Of a stretch of DNA of 64,000 nt, positions 33,458 through 42,930 are shown in pieces. The stretch is from Bosea sp. ANAM02. Lineage in GTDB: Bacteria; Pseudomonadota; Alphaproteobacteria; Rhizobiales; Beijerinckiaceae. The DNA lies in NCBI RefSeq assembly GCF_011764485.1, contig NZ_AP022848.1, forward strand, positions 1,640,001 to 1,704,000, given 5' to 3'. Below the pieces are notes generated by a model, which saw only the letters and a list, made by a program, of their open reading frames with translations, did not search any database and was not told the DNA's origin. Numbering within the stretch: the stretch's first letter is position 1; every line of letters starts with the position of its first letter. A program made the translations under genes and the position numbers.

Positions 33458-34045
33458 ATGACCCAGACCCGCCGCAACCTGATCACGGGCGGTCTCGCCG
33501 TGGCCGGCGCGAGCCTGACGGGGGGGCCGCTTTCCGCGCTCGCCCAGAACTATCAGAACCAGCAATCGTTCAGCCAGAATGAGCTCGTCGGCTCCGGCCA
33601 CAAGTTCTTCGGCAATGTGTCGCGCGGTCTCGCGCTCACCATCGAGGAGGCGGTGCGCCGCTGGGGCGAGCCGAATGGCTATGTGCTCGGCCAGGAAGCT
33701 TCCGGCGCCTTCGTCGGCGGCCTGCGCTATGGCGAGGGCCAGCTCTACACGCGCAATGCCGGCGACCGCCGCGTGTTCTGGCAGGGCCCTTCGATCGGCT
33801 TCGATTTCGGCGGCGAAGGCGCCCGCACGATGATGCTGGTCTACAACCTCCCGATGGTCGATGCGCTCTACCAGCGCTTCGCGGGCGTTGACGGCTCGGC
33901 CTATTTCATCGGTGGCTTCGGCTTCACCGCGCTGACGGCGGAGGGGATCACCGTGGTGCCGATCCGCACCGGCGTCGGCTGGCGGCTCGGCGTGAATCTC
34001 GGTTATCTCAAGTTCACGCCGCAGGCGACCTGGAACCCGTTCTGA
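33458..34045 (+). CDS. DUF1134 domain protein with Tat-type signal
   Basis: 195 residues from the ATG at 33458. The ATG at 33449 abuts GGAG, while 33458 sits nine bases after it, so 33458 is preferred. The N-terminus TRRNLITGGLAVAGA is Tat-like. The DUF1134 body follows with GHKFFGNVSRGLALTIEEA and GFGFTALTAEGI. The family is conserved in Hyphomicrobiales as a periplasmic protein of unknown role. No operon partner is evident. Confidence 0.87.
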   Translation: MTQTRRNLITGGLAVAGASLTGGPLSALAQNYQNQQSFSQNELVGSGHKFFGNVSRGLALTIEEAVRRWGEPNGYVLGQEASGAFVGGLRYGEGQLYTRNAGDRRVFWQGPSIGFDFGGEGARTMMLVYNLPMVDALYQRFAGVDGSAYFIGGFGFTALTAEGITVVPIRTGVGWRLGVNLGYLKFTPQATWNPF

Positions 34046-34157
34046 TCGCGGCTGCGATCGGGAGCATCTCAGCCGCCCTGTTCGAGTGTGCCGCTCTGGC
34101 CATGACGCGGCCGTCATGGCAGATTCGACCTCAGTCCTCAGCCGGGAGTCCTGAGAC

Positions 34158-35402
34158 GTGATCGAAGCCGCCATGCTGTTCGCGCTCGGCTTCCTCTGTG
34201 CCGCCTTGCTGGCCCTGGCGGCCGTGCCGGCGCTGGCGCGGCGGGCCGACAGGCTGGCGCGCAAGCGGGCCGAGGCCGCGTTTCCGCTGTCCCTCGCCGA
34301 GATCGCGGCCGATCGCGACCATCTGCGCGCCGAGCTTGCCTTGCGCATGCGCAAGGCCGAGCAGGATGCCGAGCGCGGCTTCGCCGCCAAGGCCGGCGCG
34401 ATGGAGGAACTCGGCCGCCGCGACATGACGATCGGCCGGCTCGAACGCGAGCTTGGCGAGCGCGACACTCGGATTGGCGGGCTCGAAACCGATCTCGCGC
34501 AGACGCGCGGCGAACTTGCCGATACGCAAGGAGCGCTCGCGAGCGAACGGGCCGACCACGGCGAAACCACGGCCACGCTGGAGAAGCGGGTGGCGGACCT
34601 CGCCAGTCTCGAACGCAATCTGGAAGAGACCCGGGCGGCCTTGACCGGTACCGGCGCCGATCTGGTGGCGCGAAGCGGCGAACTGGAACGCGAGCGGGAG
34701 ACCGTCGGGCGGATCGAGGCTCTGCTGGCCGAGCGCGAGCGCGAGCTCTCCGAGACCCGGAGCCATGCCGAGAAGCTGCGCGTCGCACAGATCGAGGACG
34801 GAACCCGCATCATGGTGCTGCAAACCAGGAGCGACGAGCTTGCGGGCAAGCTTGCCGTGACCGAGGAGCGCCTTCTCCAGAGCGAAACGGCGCTGCGCGC
34901 CATGACCGGCGAACGCGATGGCGAGCGGGTGCGGGCCGATGCCTTCGACGCCCGGGCCGCGCAGGCCGAGGCCGGGCTCGCCGCTGCCGATGCCCGCGCC
35001 GGTGCGGCGGGTGTGGCGGCGCAGCAGCTCGAGACGCAGCTCCGGCAGGAGCAGGCCGACCATGCGGCGGCGAAGGACTTGCGGGGAGCCTTGGACCTGG
35101 CGCTGACCGCGGCGAAGACCGATCACGAGGCTGCCATGCAGAAGAACCGGGAGGAGATCGCGAGCTTGCAGGACGCCCAGACCGAGCACGAGGGGCAGAT
35201 CGCGATGCTGCGGGCCGAGCTTCAGACGCTGCAGGGCGCGCTCGCCCAGGCGCGGACCGACCGGGACCGGCTCATGGACGAGATGTCCGGTCTTCGCCGG
35301 GCTGGAGGCGCGGGTGCCAACGATGCGGCCCTGCGCCAGGAGATCGTCAAGCTCGCGGACCGGCTGATGGGTGCGGCGCCGAAGCGCGAGGCGGCGGAAT
35401 AG
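34158..35402 (+). CDS. Membrane-anchored coiled-coil protein, function unknown
   Basis: 414 residues. One N-terminal membrane segment (about 5-27) is followed by the conserved stretch PLSLAEIAADRDHLRAELA, then 330 residues of charged heptad repeats with motifs such as RLERELGERDTRIGGLE. It may span the cell envelope or organise the membrane. Related long coiled-coil proteins are widespread in Bradyrhizobium-type genomes without a described role. GTG 34158 is the start, with the first methionine at residue 6 as alternative. Confidence 0.8.
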   Translation: MIEAAMLFALGFLCAALLALAAVPALARRADRLARKRAEAAFPLSLAEIAADRDHLRAELALRMRKAEQDAERGFAAKAGAMEELGRRDMTIGRLERELGERDTRIGGLETDLAQTRGELADTQGALASERADHGETTATLEKRVADLASLERNLEETRAALTGTGADLVARSGELERERETVGRIEALLAERERELSETRSHAEKLRVAQIEDGTRIMVLQTRSDELAGKLAVTEERLLQSETALRAMTGERDGERVRADAFDARAAQAEAGLAAADARAGAAGVAAQQLETQLRQEQADHAAAKDLRGALDLALTAAKTDHEAAMQKNREEIASLQDAQTEHEGQIAMLRAELQTLQGALAQARTDRDRLMDEMSGLRRAGGAGANDAALRQEIVKLADRLMGAAPKREAAE

Positions 35403-35458
35403 GCGCGGCCACCGCTTGGCGGTCACCGGCCTTTGCCGATTTTCCCGGGAACCACGGG

Positions 35459-35554
35459 GTCATCCCGGGCTTGACCCGGGATCCATGCCGGAGCGCTCCC
35501 GGTGAAGGTTCAGGCACGGATTCCGGATCTTCGCTTCGCTGCGTCCGGAATGAC
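35459..35554. repeat. GTCAT/ATGAC palindromic element, 96 bp
   Basis: Starts GTCATCCCGGGCTTGACCCG and ends GTCCGGAATGAC. The left half is a tight hairpin CCCGGG-CTTGA-CCCGGG. Part of the 324-bp gap 35403-35726, which holds no gene. Confidence 0.75.
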
Positions 35555-35610
35555 CCGCGTTCTTCGAAATGCACCCCGCCCGCTCTCTCGCGGATTTCAC
35601 TTTGCCATTC

Positions 35611-35679
35611 GATGCAGGGCTTTGATCCTGCATCGGCTTTCCCGAAAACCGCATTCCACTTTTCGGGCCGATGCTCTAG
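35611..35679. repeat. Double-hairpin intergenic repeat
   Basis: GATGCAGG at 35611 pairs with CCTGCATC at 35627-35634, and CCCGAAAA at 35641 pairs with TTTTCGGG at 35660-35667, followed by GATGCTCTAG. A decayed relative is at 59941-59991. This form is common in Hyphomicrobiales intergenic regions. Confidence 0.65.
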
Positions 35680-35726
35680 GAAGGCTGCGTTCCCGGCCTT
35701 CCCGCGCCATCCGAATGGTTTGAAAC

Positions 35727-36665
35727 GTGACCGACAGCCGCTTCGATCTCCTTTGCCTCGGCGAGCCGCTCGGCGAGTTCAATGCGACCCGCGCCGAGAG
35801 CGGTGCCTTCCTGTTCGGCCATGGCGGCGACACCTCGAACTGCGCGGTCGCGGCGGCGCGCCAGGGCATGTCGGTCGGCTATCTCGGCGCGCTCGGCGAT
35901 GACAGTGCCGGCCATTCGATCCGCGGCCTGTGGAAGCGCGAAGGCGTCGACGACAGCCATGTCGCGACCCATCCGAGCGCGCCGACCGGCCTCTATTTCG
36001 TCGATCACGGTCCCTCCGGCCATGTCTTCTCCTATCTGCGCGCCGGCTCGGCCGCGAGCCTCTACGGCCCGCGCGACCTGCCGCGCGACCTGATCCGTTC
36101 GGCCCGGATCATCCAGGCTTCCGGCATCAGCCAGGCGATCTCGGCCAGCGCCTGCGACGCCGTGTTCGAGGCCTTCGACACGGCCCGCAAGGCAGGGGTT
36201 CTCACCGCCTACGACACCAATCTGCGTCTGAAGCTCTGGCCGCTGACCCGCGCCAGGGCGATCATCCATGCCGCCTGCGCCATGGCCGACATCATCCTGC
36301 CCGGCCTCGACGACGCGACGCAGCTCACGGGGCTCAACAATCCCGATGCCATCGTCGATTTCTACCTCGGTCTCGGTGCACGGGTCGTGGCGCTGACGCT
36401 CGGCCATGAGGGCTCGCTGGTGGCGACGCCGGTCCGGCGCGAGCGCTTCCGGCCGATCAAGGTCGATGCGATCGACGCGACGGGCGCGGGCGACTGCTAT
36501 GATGGCGCCTTCCTCGCCGAATACCTGCGCACGGGCGATGCCTTCACTGCGGGCGCCTATGCCAATGTCGCGGCGGCCCTGTCGACGCTCGGCTATGGCG
36601 CGGTCGCGCCGTTGCCGCGCCGCGCCGATGTCGAGGCGCGCATCGCTGCGGAGGTCCGTTCCTGA
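35727..36665 (+). CDS. PfkB-family carbohydrate kinase
   Basis: 312 residues from GTG 35727. N-terminal FDLLCLGEPLGEF and GHGGDTSNCAVAAARQG, and the C-terminal catalytic motif DATGAGDCYDGAF with the base Asp, follow the ribokinase/PfkB pattern. 2-Dehydro-3-deoxygluconate kinase is a plausible identity, but the sugar cannot be proven. The stop overlaps the start of the HAD gene by one base, so both are made together. Confidence 0.85.
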   Translation: MTDSRFDLLCLGEPLGEFNATRAESGAFLFGHGGDTSNCAVAAARQGMSVGYLGALGDDSAGHSIRGLWKREGVDDSHVATHPSAPTGLYFVDHGPSGHVFSYLRAGSAASLYGPRDLPRDLIRSARIIQASGISQAISASACDAVFEAFDTARKAGVLTAYDTNLRLKLWPLTRARAIIHAACAMADIILPGLDDATQLTGLNNPDAIVDFYLGLGARVVALTLGHEGSLVATPVRRERFRPIKVDAIDATGAGDCYDGAFLAEYLRTGDAFTAGAYANVAAALSTLGYGAVAPLPRRADVEARIAAEVRS

Positions 36666-37525
36666 TGAGCGTTCCGGTTCTGAAGCGGGCGGGCGATCTT
36701 CTCGCCCGCTACGATGTGCTGATCAGCGACGTCTGGGGCGTGGTGCATGACGGGCTCTGGGCGCTGGAGCCGGCCTGCGACGCGTTGATGGCCTATCGCG
36801 AGCGCGGCGGCACGGTGGTGCTGCTTTCGAATGCGCCGGGCCCGTCGCAGCAGGTCGCCAACCTCCTCGACGCCAAGCGCGTGCCGCGCGAATCCTGGGA
36901 CCGGCTGGTCACCTCCGGCGACGTCACGCGGGCGCTGATCGCGCAGAGCCATCACAAGCGCGCCTATCATATCGGCTGGCAGAGCGACCGGGCCGTCTTC
37001 GACGGGCTCGATGTCACGCTCGTCGATGAGGACAAGGCCGATATCGTCGTCGCGACCGAGCTCAACGACTACCGCACCGAGACGCCGGAGCAGTACCGGC
37101 CGCTGCTGGAGCGCTTCGCCCGGCGCGGCCTGCCCTTCATCTGCGGCAATCCCGATCTCGTCGTGCATGTCGGCGAGGACCTGCTGCCCTGCGCCGGTTC
37201 GCTCGCGACGATCTATGAGCAGCTCGGCGGCTCCGTCGCCTGGGCCGGCAAACCCTATGGCCCGGCCTATGATCTCGCGCTGGCGGCGGCGGCCGACGCG
37301 CGCGGCGGCCGGTCGGTCGAGCCCGGCAAGGTGCTGGTGATCGGCGATGCGGTCCGTACCGACCTCGCCGGGGCGCGCCTGATGGGCTTCGACAGCCTGT
37401 TCATCGCCGGCGGCATCCATCGCGACGAGACGATGCGGGGCGGCGAGGTCGATGCGGCCGGGCTCGCCAGGGTGCTGGACGGTCTCCCCGTCCAGCCGAT
37501 CGCGGCGATGGGCGCGCTGGCCTGA
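36665..37525 (+). CDS. HAD-superfamily hydrolase, class IIA (TIGR01459-like)
   Basis: 286 residues. Motif I is LISDVWGVVHDG, with the nucleophile Asp followed by VWG. A cap domain lies between motif II (LLSNAPGP) and the C-terminal AGKPYGPAY and VIGDAVRTDLAGA. It resembles the NagD-type sugar or nucleotide phosphatases. The coupled PfkB kinase suggests sugar-phosphate metabolism. Substrate unknown. Confidence 0.87.
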   Translation: MSVPVLKRAGDLLARYDVLISDVWGVVHDGLWALEPACDALMAYRERGGTVVLLSNAPGPSQQVANLLDAKRVPRESWDRLVTSGDVTRALIAQSHHKRAYHIGWQSDRAVFDGLDVTLVDEDKADIVVATELNDYRTETPEQYRPLLERFARRGLPFICGNPDLVVHVGEDLLPCAGSLATIYEQLGGSVAWAGKPYGPAYDLALAAAADARGGRSVEPGKVLVIGDAVRTDLAGARLMGFDSLFIAGGIHRDETMRGGEVDAAGLARVLDGLPVQPIAAMGALA

Positions 37526-37557
37526 GGGCAATAGCACGAGGCTTTACCCTGGCTGCG

Positions 37558-39906
37558 TTACCGGGGCCTGAGCAGATGCGCGGCGATGTCGTGCCAGAGC
37601 CCTTGCAGCGGGCGGAAAACGAAGCGCACCGTCGAATTGCCGGGCGGCACGACGACGGCCCGGAACAGGACGTTTGCGCGAAGCAATTCGGCCGGCTGGC
37701 CGTCGATCTCGACCTGCCACCAATGGTGCCAGACATCGTTGAGCACGAGATAGCCGCCCCGTGTGGTCTCGACCGCGAGCGTCACGGTCGTGGTGCCGTA
37801 GTCGCGAATCGCGACACTGTTTTGCCCAAGCGGGCCGGTCGGCAAGGGCGGAGGATCGCGGTCGAGCAGCACGGTACGGCGCGGGTCGAAATTCCCAGGC
37901 CACTCCCCGGTTTTCAGGATCGCGTCGAAATCCGCCTTCCGGGCGTCGGTCACCAGCAGGACGCGCGGCAGGGCGCGCGGATTCTCATAGACGAAAGCGT
38001 CCTTCGTCCGGGCGATCTGCCTGAGGTCGCCGGGCTTCAGGCGCTTGTCGATCTGCTCGATGGGGACACCGGTCGCGATGAAGCGCAGGCCGAGCATGTC
38101 GGCGAGCAGGGAGCGGTAGCCCGGCATCAGCGGCGAGAAGGTGCGCTGGTCGGGCAGGGCGACATGGTCGCCGGCGCCGGTCGCCTTGCTGTAGAGGCCG
38201 AGCCGGAGCGGGTTGTAGCCCAGCGTGTTGTCGAGATCGTGGACGAGGCTGGCATTGGGCCAGTGGAAATCGATGGCGGCGAGCTCGATGCGGTCGCGCC
38301 GGTCGGGGCCCATGGTGCGGGCGGTTTCGCGCTTCAGCAGGGCGATGGTGTCGTTGCTGCTGTCCTTGCGCAGCACGTCGTAGGTCTGCGCGGGCAGCGC
38401 GGTGGATTCGCTCGGACCATTGTTGACCGCGAGATCGATGGTCAGCGTCGCGGCGAGGACCAGGGTTGCGGCCAGCAGGGAACCGCGCACCGCGAGCCCG
38501 CGCGCGGCAATGAGGCCGCCGAGCGAGAGCATGCCGCAGAGCGCCGCGATGACGAGCGGAATGGTCGCGACCGGGATGCGCCCGACCATCCAGGCGAGCC
38601 AGAGCGCCAACGCGAGCGCACCGGCGAAGATCAGGGCTTCGAGAGCGATCTGCCAGGGCCGCGCCTTCGGTGCGGTGCCGGTCATGACGAGATGGGTCAG
38701 GTAGCCGCCGAGCAGGGCGAGCAGAGCGCCGAGGATAAAGAGCGCATCGGCCGGGCGGCGGTAGAAGCTGATGCCGGGCAGTTCGAACAGCACCCGGAAG
38801 GCCGGCGTGTAGCGGCCGAGCGCGAAGAGCAGCACGACGATCGCCGCGACGGTGAGCGGGACGATCTCGCGCCGCCAGAGCGCGCCGCGGACGAGGCCGA
38901 CCGTGAGGATCAGGCCCATCGGCAGCAGGCCGAGATAGAGCTGGCTCATGTTGCGGGCGAGGAAGAGGCTGAGCGGCCCGAAGCGGGCTTCCCAGGCCGG
39001 GCTGGGCGCACCCCAGAAATCGGCGAGCGGACCGGCCGCGCCATAGAGATTGGCGAAGAGCCCGGTGAGCAGCGCCGCCGGATGGAGCGAGCCCTTGCCG
39101 GCCTCGACGAAATCGATGACGGGGCGGTTCGATTCCTGCGCGATGAAGGCGGTCAACAGAATCGGGATTGTCGCAACGAGGATGGCGCCGAGCGTTCCGG
39201 CAAGGAGCGGCGGCAGGCTGGCGCGGAAGGCTCGCCACGGGCTCCGGGCGATCAGGATCGCGGCGATGGTGAGCCCGGCGAGGACATAGACGCCGAGCAG
39301 CGCGACCTGATCGCGCCCCAGCACCATGAAGCCGGAGACGATGCCGGCGGCGAAGCCATAGCCGATCGAGCCGCGCTCCAGTGCCCGCGAGAGCAGGAAG
39401 AGCGTGATCGCGAAATAGCCGAGGCTGAGCACCTGCCCGACATGCTGGATGCGCCAGGCCGCAGCCGCCCCGAAGGCAAAGGAGAGGGCCGCTACGACGG
39501 CGCCGGCCGGATGCCAGCCGCGATCACGGAAGATCAAAACGATCGACAGCGCTCCGAGAAGCAGCGTGCCGAGCAGGGCGCCGTCGCTCCAGCGGAAATC
39601 CGGGGCCGGGTTCAGCGCCGCGATCAGGGCGAAAATGGGCGAGAAGATCAGGGATTGCGGATCGGCGACCTGCGGCGAGCCGGAAAAGACGTAAGGAGTC
39701 CAGAAAGGCGAGAGGCCCTTGTGGAAGGCATCGGCGAGGAACTGGAGCTGCGGGTGGAAATGCGCCTTGGCGTCCCAGGGGATCGTCAGCCTGCCCGAGA
39801 GCCAGGGCCAGGACAGGGCGAGCCAGGCGATGGATACGATCGCGCAGACGCTGGCGAGCGGCCAGCGTGCGGGAGCGTCGGGAAAGGTATCGTCGGGCGC
39901 GGGCAT
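37558..39906 (-). CDS. YfhO-like multi-spanning membrane protein
   Basis: 782 residues with a dozen or so membrane segments over the first 500 residues, then a soluble C-terminal beta-rich domain. Elements of the YfhO/GT-C layout are visible: IPWDAKAHFHPQLQFLA near the N-terminus, WTPYVFSGSPQVADPQS and LPGISFYRRPADALF. Such proteins are thought to add sugars to membrane or surface molecules from lipid carriers. It neighbours ribA on the same strand, 31 bp away. Activity inferred only. Confidence 0.75.
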   Translation of the reverse strand: MPAPDDTFPDAPARWPLASVCAIVSIAWLALSWPWLSGRLTIPWDAKAHFHPQLQFLADAFHKGLSPFWTPYVFSGSPQVADPQSLIFSPIFALIAALNPAPDFRWSDGALLGTLLLGALSIVLIFRDRGWHPAGAVVAALSFAFGAAAAWRIQHVGQVLSLGYFAITLFLLSRALERGSIGYGFAAGIVSGFMVLGRDQVALLGVYVLAGLTIAAILIARSPWRAFRASLPPLLAGTLGAILVATIPILLTAFIAQESNRPVIDFVEAGKGSLHPAALLTGLFANLYGAAGPLADFWGAPSPAWEARFGPLSLFLARNMSQLYLGLLPMGLILTVGLVRGALWRREIVPLTVAAIVVLLFALGRYTPAFRVLFELPGISFYRRPADALFILGALLALLGGYLTHLVMTGTAPKARPWQIALEALIFAGALALALWLAWMVGRIPVATIPLVIAALCGMLSLGGLIAARGLAVRGSLLAATLVLAATLTIDLAVNNGPSESTALPAQTYDVLRKDSSNDTIALLKRETARTMGPDRRDRIELAAIDFHWPNASLVHDLDNTLGYNPLRLGLYSKATGAGDHVALPDQRTFSPLMPGYRSLLADMLGLRFIATGVPIEQIDKRLKPGDLRQIARTKDAFVYENPRALPRVLLVTDARKADFDAILKTGEWPGNFDPRRTVLLDRDPPPLPTGPLGQNSVAIRDYGTTTVTLAVETTRGGYLVLNDVWHHWWQVEIDGQPAELLRANVLFRAVVVPPGNSTVRFVFRPLQGLWHDIAAHLLRPR

Positions 39907-39937
39907 CAGCCTGGCCTGATCGCGAGCGGGAGCAGGG

Positions 39938-41065
39938 TCAATCCGTGGGGGCGGCGCGCGCCATCAGCGCGTCCATGTCGATGAAATGGCCGGCCCGGTC
40001 ACGCTTCGATGCGAGATAGCGGACGTTATGGGCATTCGGGCGGCCGAGCACGCGCTGGGTCGCGGCGACCTCGAGCCCGGCTGCCTGGATCGCGCCGATC
40101 TTCTGCGGATTGTTGGTGAGTGCCACCACCCGCGAGATGCCGAGCTGCTTGAGCATGGTCGCGGCGAAGTCGAAATGGCGCTGGTCGAGATCGAAGCCGA
40201 GGACTTCGTCGGCGTCGTAGGTGTCCCAGCCCTGGCTCTGCAGCTTGTAGGCGCGCATCTTGTTGGAAATGCCGTTACCGCGACCTTCCTGATCGAGATA
40301 GAGCAGCACGCCGCCCTCATTCTCGGCCATCCACTGCACGGTTTCGCGGAGCTGGTCGCCGCAATCGCATTTCAGCGAACCGAAGAGATCGCCCGTCAGG
40401 CAGGCGGAGTGCAGGCGCACCGGCACGGCCGTCGACAGATCGGGCTTGCCGACGATGATCGCGACCTGATCGCGCAGCCCCTCGCCGCCGCGGAAGACGA
40501 CGAATTCGGTCTCGGGCGCGCCTTCGAGCGGCACCGGAGCGCGTCCGACGATCTTCAGCGTCGCCGCCTGCTCGGCGCGATAGCCGTTGACGGCCGTAAT
40601 CTCGACCGCGACGAGCGGCTCGTTCGCGACGGCATCGGCGGTCACGGGCACAAGGATCACGGCCGGCAGCACGAGCGAGAGGCGGGCCAGCTCCAAAGCG
40701 GCCTCGTCGAGGGCCGAAGCCGGGGCGACGGGCGCATCCATGCGACCATCGAGCTTGAGCGCGAGCGTCTCGACGCGGGCGGTATCGATGGTCGGCAGGG
40801 CGAAGATGCCGGTCTCCAGGCGCCCCTTGGCGCCCAGCCGGCGCAGGCGCGCGGCGCTCAGCACGAGATGGCCGCGGCCCTGCGCCAGCAGGTCGAAGCT
40901 GTGGGCGAGGCCAGCGTCGGCGAGTTCGGCGGAGAGGGCCAGCGCCAATCTCTCGCCATCGCGGAGCAGGACCGGACGGGCTGCGCGGAACTCGGCGATC
41001 GCCCGTTCGACCTTCACGAGATCCGTCTGGAGGGATGGGCCGAAGAGCGTACGCGACTCAGGCAT
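39938..41065 (-). CDS. ribA: GTP cyclohydrolase II with degenerate DHBP-synthase-like N-terminal domain
   Basis: 375 residues from ATG 41065. The C-terminal half (about 180-370) is a full GTP cyclohydrolase II: the zinc site is in SACLTGDLFGSLKCDCGDQL, followed by YLDQEGRGNG and YDADEVLGFDLD. The N-terminal half resembles RibB but lacks the acidic DxExRExEGD-type motif needed for DHBP formation (here LLRDGERLALALSAEL). The enzyme therefore opens GTP to the pyrimidine precursor of riboflavin, and the N-domain is probably structural. No FMN riboswitch is apparent upstream. It sits near the PTPS-like gene at 43991. Confidence 0.92.
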   Translation of the reverse strand: MPESRTLFGPSLQTDLVKVERAIAEFRAARPVLLRDGERLALALSAELADAGLAHSFDLLAQGRGHLVLSAARLRRLGAKGRLETGIFALPTIDTARVETLALKLDGRMDAPVAPASALDEAALELARLSLVLPAVILVPVTADAVANEPLVAVEITAVNGYRAEQAATLKIVGRAPVPLEGAPETEFVVFRGGEGLRDQVAIIVGKPDLSTAVPVRLHSACLTGDLFGSLKCDCGDQLRETVQWMAENEGGVLLYLDQEGRGNGISNKMRAYKLQSQGWDTYDADEVLGFDLDQRHFDFAATMLKQLGISRVVALTNNPQKIGAIQAAGLEVAATQRVLGRPNAHNVRYLASKRDRAGHFIDMDALMARAAPTD

Positions 41066-41332
41066 CGAAAAGTCCGTCAGATTGGGCCGGGGAACGGCCG
41101 AGGGAGCGTCCAGGGCACCATCGCGTATCGATATAGGGCCTTGCATCGCGCTCTGCCAGCAACGTGGCGGGCGGGGCGCCGGTTCCATGATCAAAACCGC
41201 GTCAGATGGCGTCGGTCGGCAAGCGAAATCGGGAACTTCCGAAGCGTCTCGCATCCTATGGGCGCATGTGCTTGAACGTGAGATGAATGTGGCTTCGGCA
41301 ACAGGTGAGGAGTCGTGCTTATGGAGGGCGAT

Positions 41333-41884
41333 ATGCCGGCAACCCGCGTTTACAGCCCGATCGCCCGGACGTTGCACTGGATCACGGTGGCGGCGGTCTT
41401 CGCGATGGTCCCGGTCGGGCTCGCCATGAGCTATCGCGGCAATGTGCTGAATATCTGGGATGGGCTGACGAACGGGCTCTACAGCGCCCATAAGCTCGTC
41501 GGTTTCCTGCTGCTCTGGCTGATGGCCGGCCGGCTGGCCTATCGCCTGCTGCATGGCGCGCCGCCGGACGAGCCGACGCTGGCCTGGTGGCAGAAGGCGG
41601 TCTCGCATCTGGTGCACTGGCTGCTCTACGGCCTGCTGATCGTCGTGCCGCTGCTCGGCTGGATCGGGGTATCGCTGTTTCCGGCGCTGACGATCTTCGA
41701 TCTGTTCGACCTGCCGGCGCTGGCGCAGCCCAATGAGGACATGGCCAAGCGCGTGCTCGACATCCATGGCAAGCTCGCGCTGGCGACCGGGGCGCTGGCG
41801 CTGATGCATATCGGCGCGGCGCTGCATCACTATCTGATCCTCAAGGACGGGGTGATGCGGCGGATGCTGCCTTGGGTGCGGTAG
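41333..41884 (+). CDS. Cytochrome b561-type membrane protein
   Basis: 183 residues from ATG 41333, which has GGAGG seven bases upstream; an earlier ATG at 41321 overlaps that ribosome site. Four membrane segments carry conserved histidines in ARTLHWITVAA, SAHKLVGFLLL, HLVHWLLYGLL and DIHGKLALATG with a final HIGAALHHYL. This is the b-type haem pattern of the b561 family that transfers electrons from quinol to acceptors such as superoxide or periplasmic partners. It stands alone, divergent from ribA. Confidence 0.88.
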   Translation: MPATRVYSPIARTLHWITVAAVFAMVPVGLAMSYRGNVLNIWDGLTNGLYSAHKLVGFLLLWLMAGRLAYRLLHGAPPDEPTLAWWQKAVSHLVHWLLYGLLIVVPLLGWIGVSLFPALTIFDLFDLPALAQPNEDMAKRVLDIHGKLALATGALALMHIGAALHHYLILKDGVMRRMLPWVR

Positions 41885-41915
41885 GGCGAGAGCCACGTTT
41901 CCACGGAACTATGCC

Positions 41916-42062
41916 GTCATTCCGGGGCTTCGCGTCAGCGAAGAGCCCGGAATCCAGAACCGATGCCCCTCCGCGAAAAGCACGGAGGGGCCGTCGAATA
42001 CAACGCTGAAGGGCGCCGGTTCTGGATTCCAGGCTCAGGCCTTCGGCCTGCCCCGGAATGAC
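41916..42062. repeat. GTCAT/ATGAC palindromic element, 147 bp
   Basis: GTCATTCCGGGGC at the left and GCCCCGGAATGAC at the right are inverse, and an inner pair GGAATCCAGAACC/GGTTCTGGATTCC is inverse as well. Fills the gap 41885-42090. Confidence 0.85.
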
Positions 42063-42090
42063 GATGTGGTTTCGTGGAGACGGGTCAAGT

Positions 42091-42930
42091 TCAGATCGGC
42101 CGGGCCCAGAGGTCCTGATGGCCGATCATGGCCGACCGGGCCTCGCGCCGCGCCGCAAGCCATGCGGCGAGCGCTTTCGGATCGAGACGGCCGGTCTCGC
42201 GAACTGCCTGGGCAATGCCTTCCGCCAGGGCTTCCTGCAAAGGCCGGCGCTTCGCATCGAGCAGCCAGTCGCTATCGCCGCTCGATATGGCGAAGCCAGA
42301 CTTGCGGAAGGCCTCGGCCATGATTTCGCAGGCATCCGGGCCGGCGGCCGGGCCAAAACCCTTGTCGCGATGCTGGTGATCGGTGAAGGCGGCGTGGATG
42401 CCGGCATCGGCCGGATGTTCCGGCAGCCAGGCCTCACGGCCGTCATGGGTGAGCACCGCATAGAGCGGCAGATGCTGGGCGGCCAGCGCGGCGACGAAGC
42501 GCTCGATCCAGCGCTTCGAGGCGAGGTCGAACAGCGCGGCGGCGGTGACGAGGTCGGGCTGCCAGCCCAGCACCCATTCGAGGTCCTGGTTCAGGTCGGC
42601 CTTGCGGGTATCGACCGTGATCGCCTTGCCGTCCTTGGCGAGCACGAGTTCCTCGCCCTGTTCGCGCGCCTCGTCGGCCCAGTCGATCAGGCGCTCGCGG
42701 GCAAAGGCGAGGAGCTCGGCATCGTGATCGACCAGCGTCCAGTGCTGGCGATCGGGCAGGGCGGCATAGGTCCCGCGCAGGTTGGAGCCGGCGCCGCAGC
42801 CGAGGTCGAGCACGGAGAGCGAAGCCTTGTCGGCGAAATAGCCGCCGACGGCCGCGAGCACCTGCGGATTGCGCGCCGCATGATCGGCCGGCTCGCGCAA
42901 GGCGAGCCATTCCGGAGAGAAACCAGCCAT
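42091..42930 (-). CDS. SAM-dependent methyltransferase of the PTPS-GT4 cluster
   Basis: 279 residues. SAM motif I is LDLGCGAGSNLRG (about 41-53), with DHDAEL as motif II; the middle region VTAAALFDLASKRWIERF is characteristic. The N-terminal WLALREPADHAARNP is also conserved-looking. It starts within the stop of the GT4 gene (TAATG), so the two are co-translated. Substrate unknown. The context suggests methylation of the glycosylated product of the cluster. Confidence 0.85.
   Translation of the reverse strand: MAGFSPEWLALREPADHAARNPQVLAAVGGYFADKASLSVLDLGCGAGSNLRGTYAALPDRQHWTLVDHDAELLAFARERLIDWADEAREQGEELVLAKDGKAITVDTRKADLNQDLEWVLGWQPDLVTAAALFDLASKRWIERFVAALAAQHLPLYAVLTHDGREAWLPEHPADAGIHAAFTDHQHRDKGFGPAAGPDACEIMAEAFRKSGFAISSGDSDWLLDAKRRPLQEALAEGIAQAVRETGRLDPKALAAWLAARREARSAMIGHQDLWARPI

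Noticed and set aside
37576..39984. 802-codon plus-strand frame opposite the YfhO-like gene
   Set aside because: Composition is Arg/Glu/Gly/Asp repeats typical of shadow frames; the opposite strand gives a proper membrane protein.
41066..41332. FMN riboswitch upstream of ribA
   Set aside because: The conserved RFN-element segments (such as AGGGTGAAATTCCC and ACCGGCGGT) are not present on either strand.
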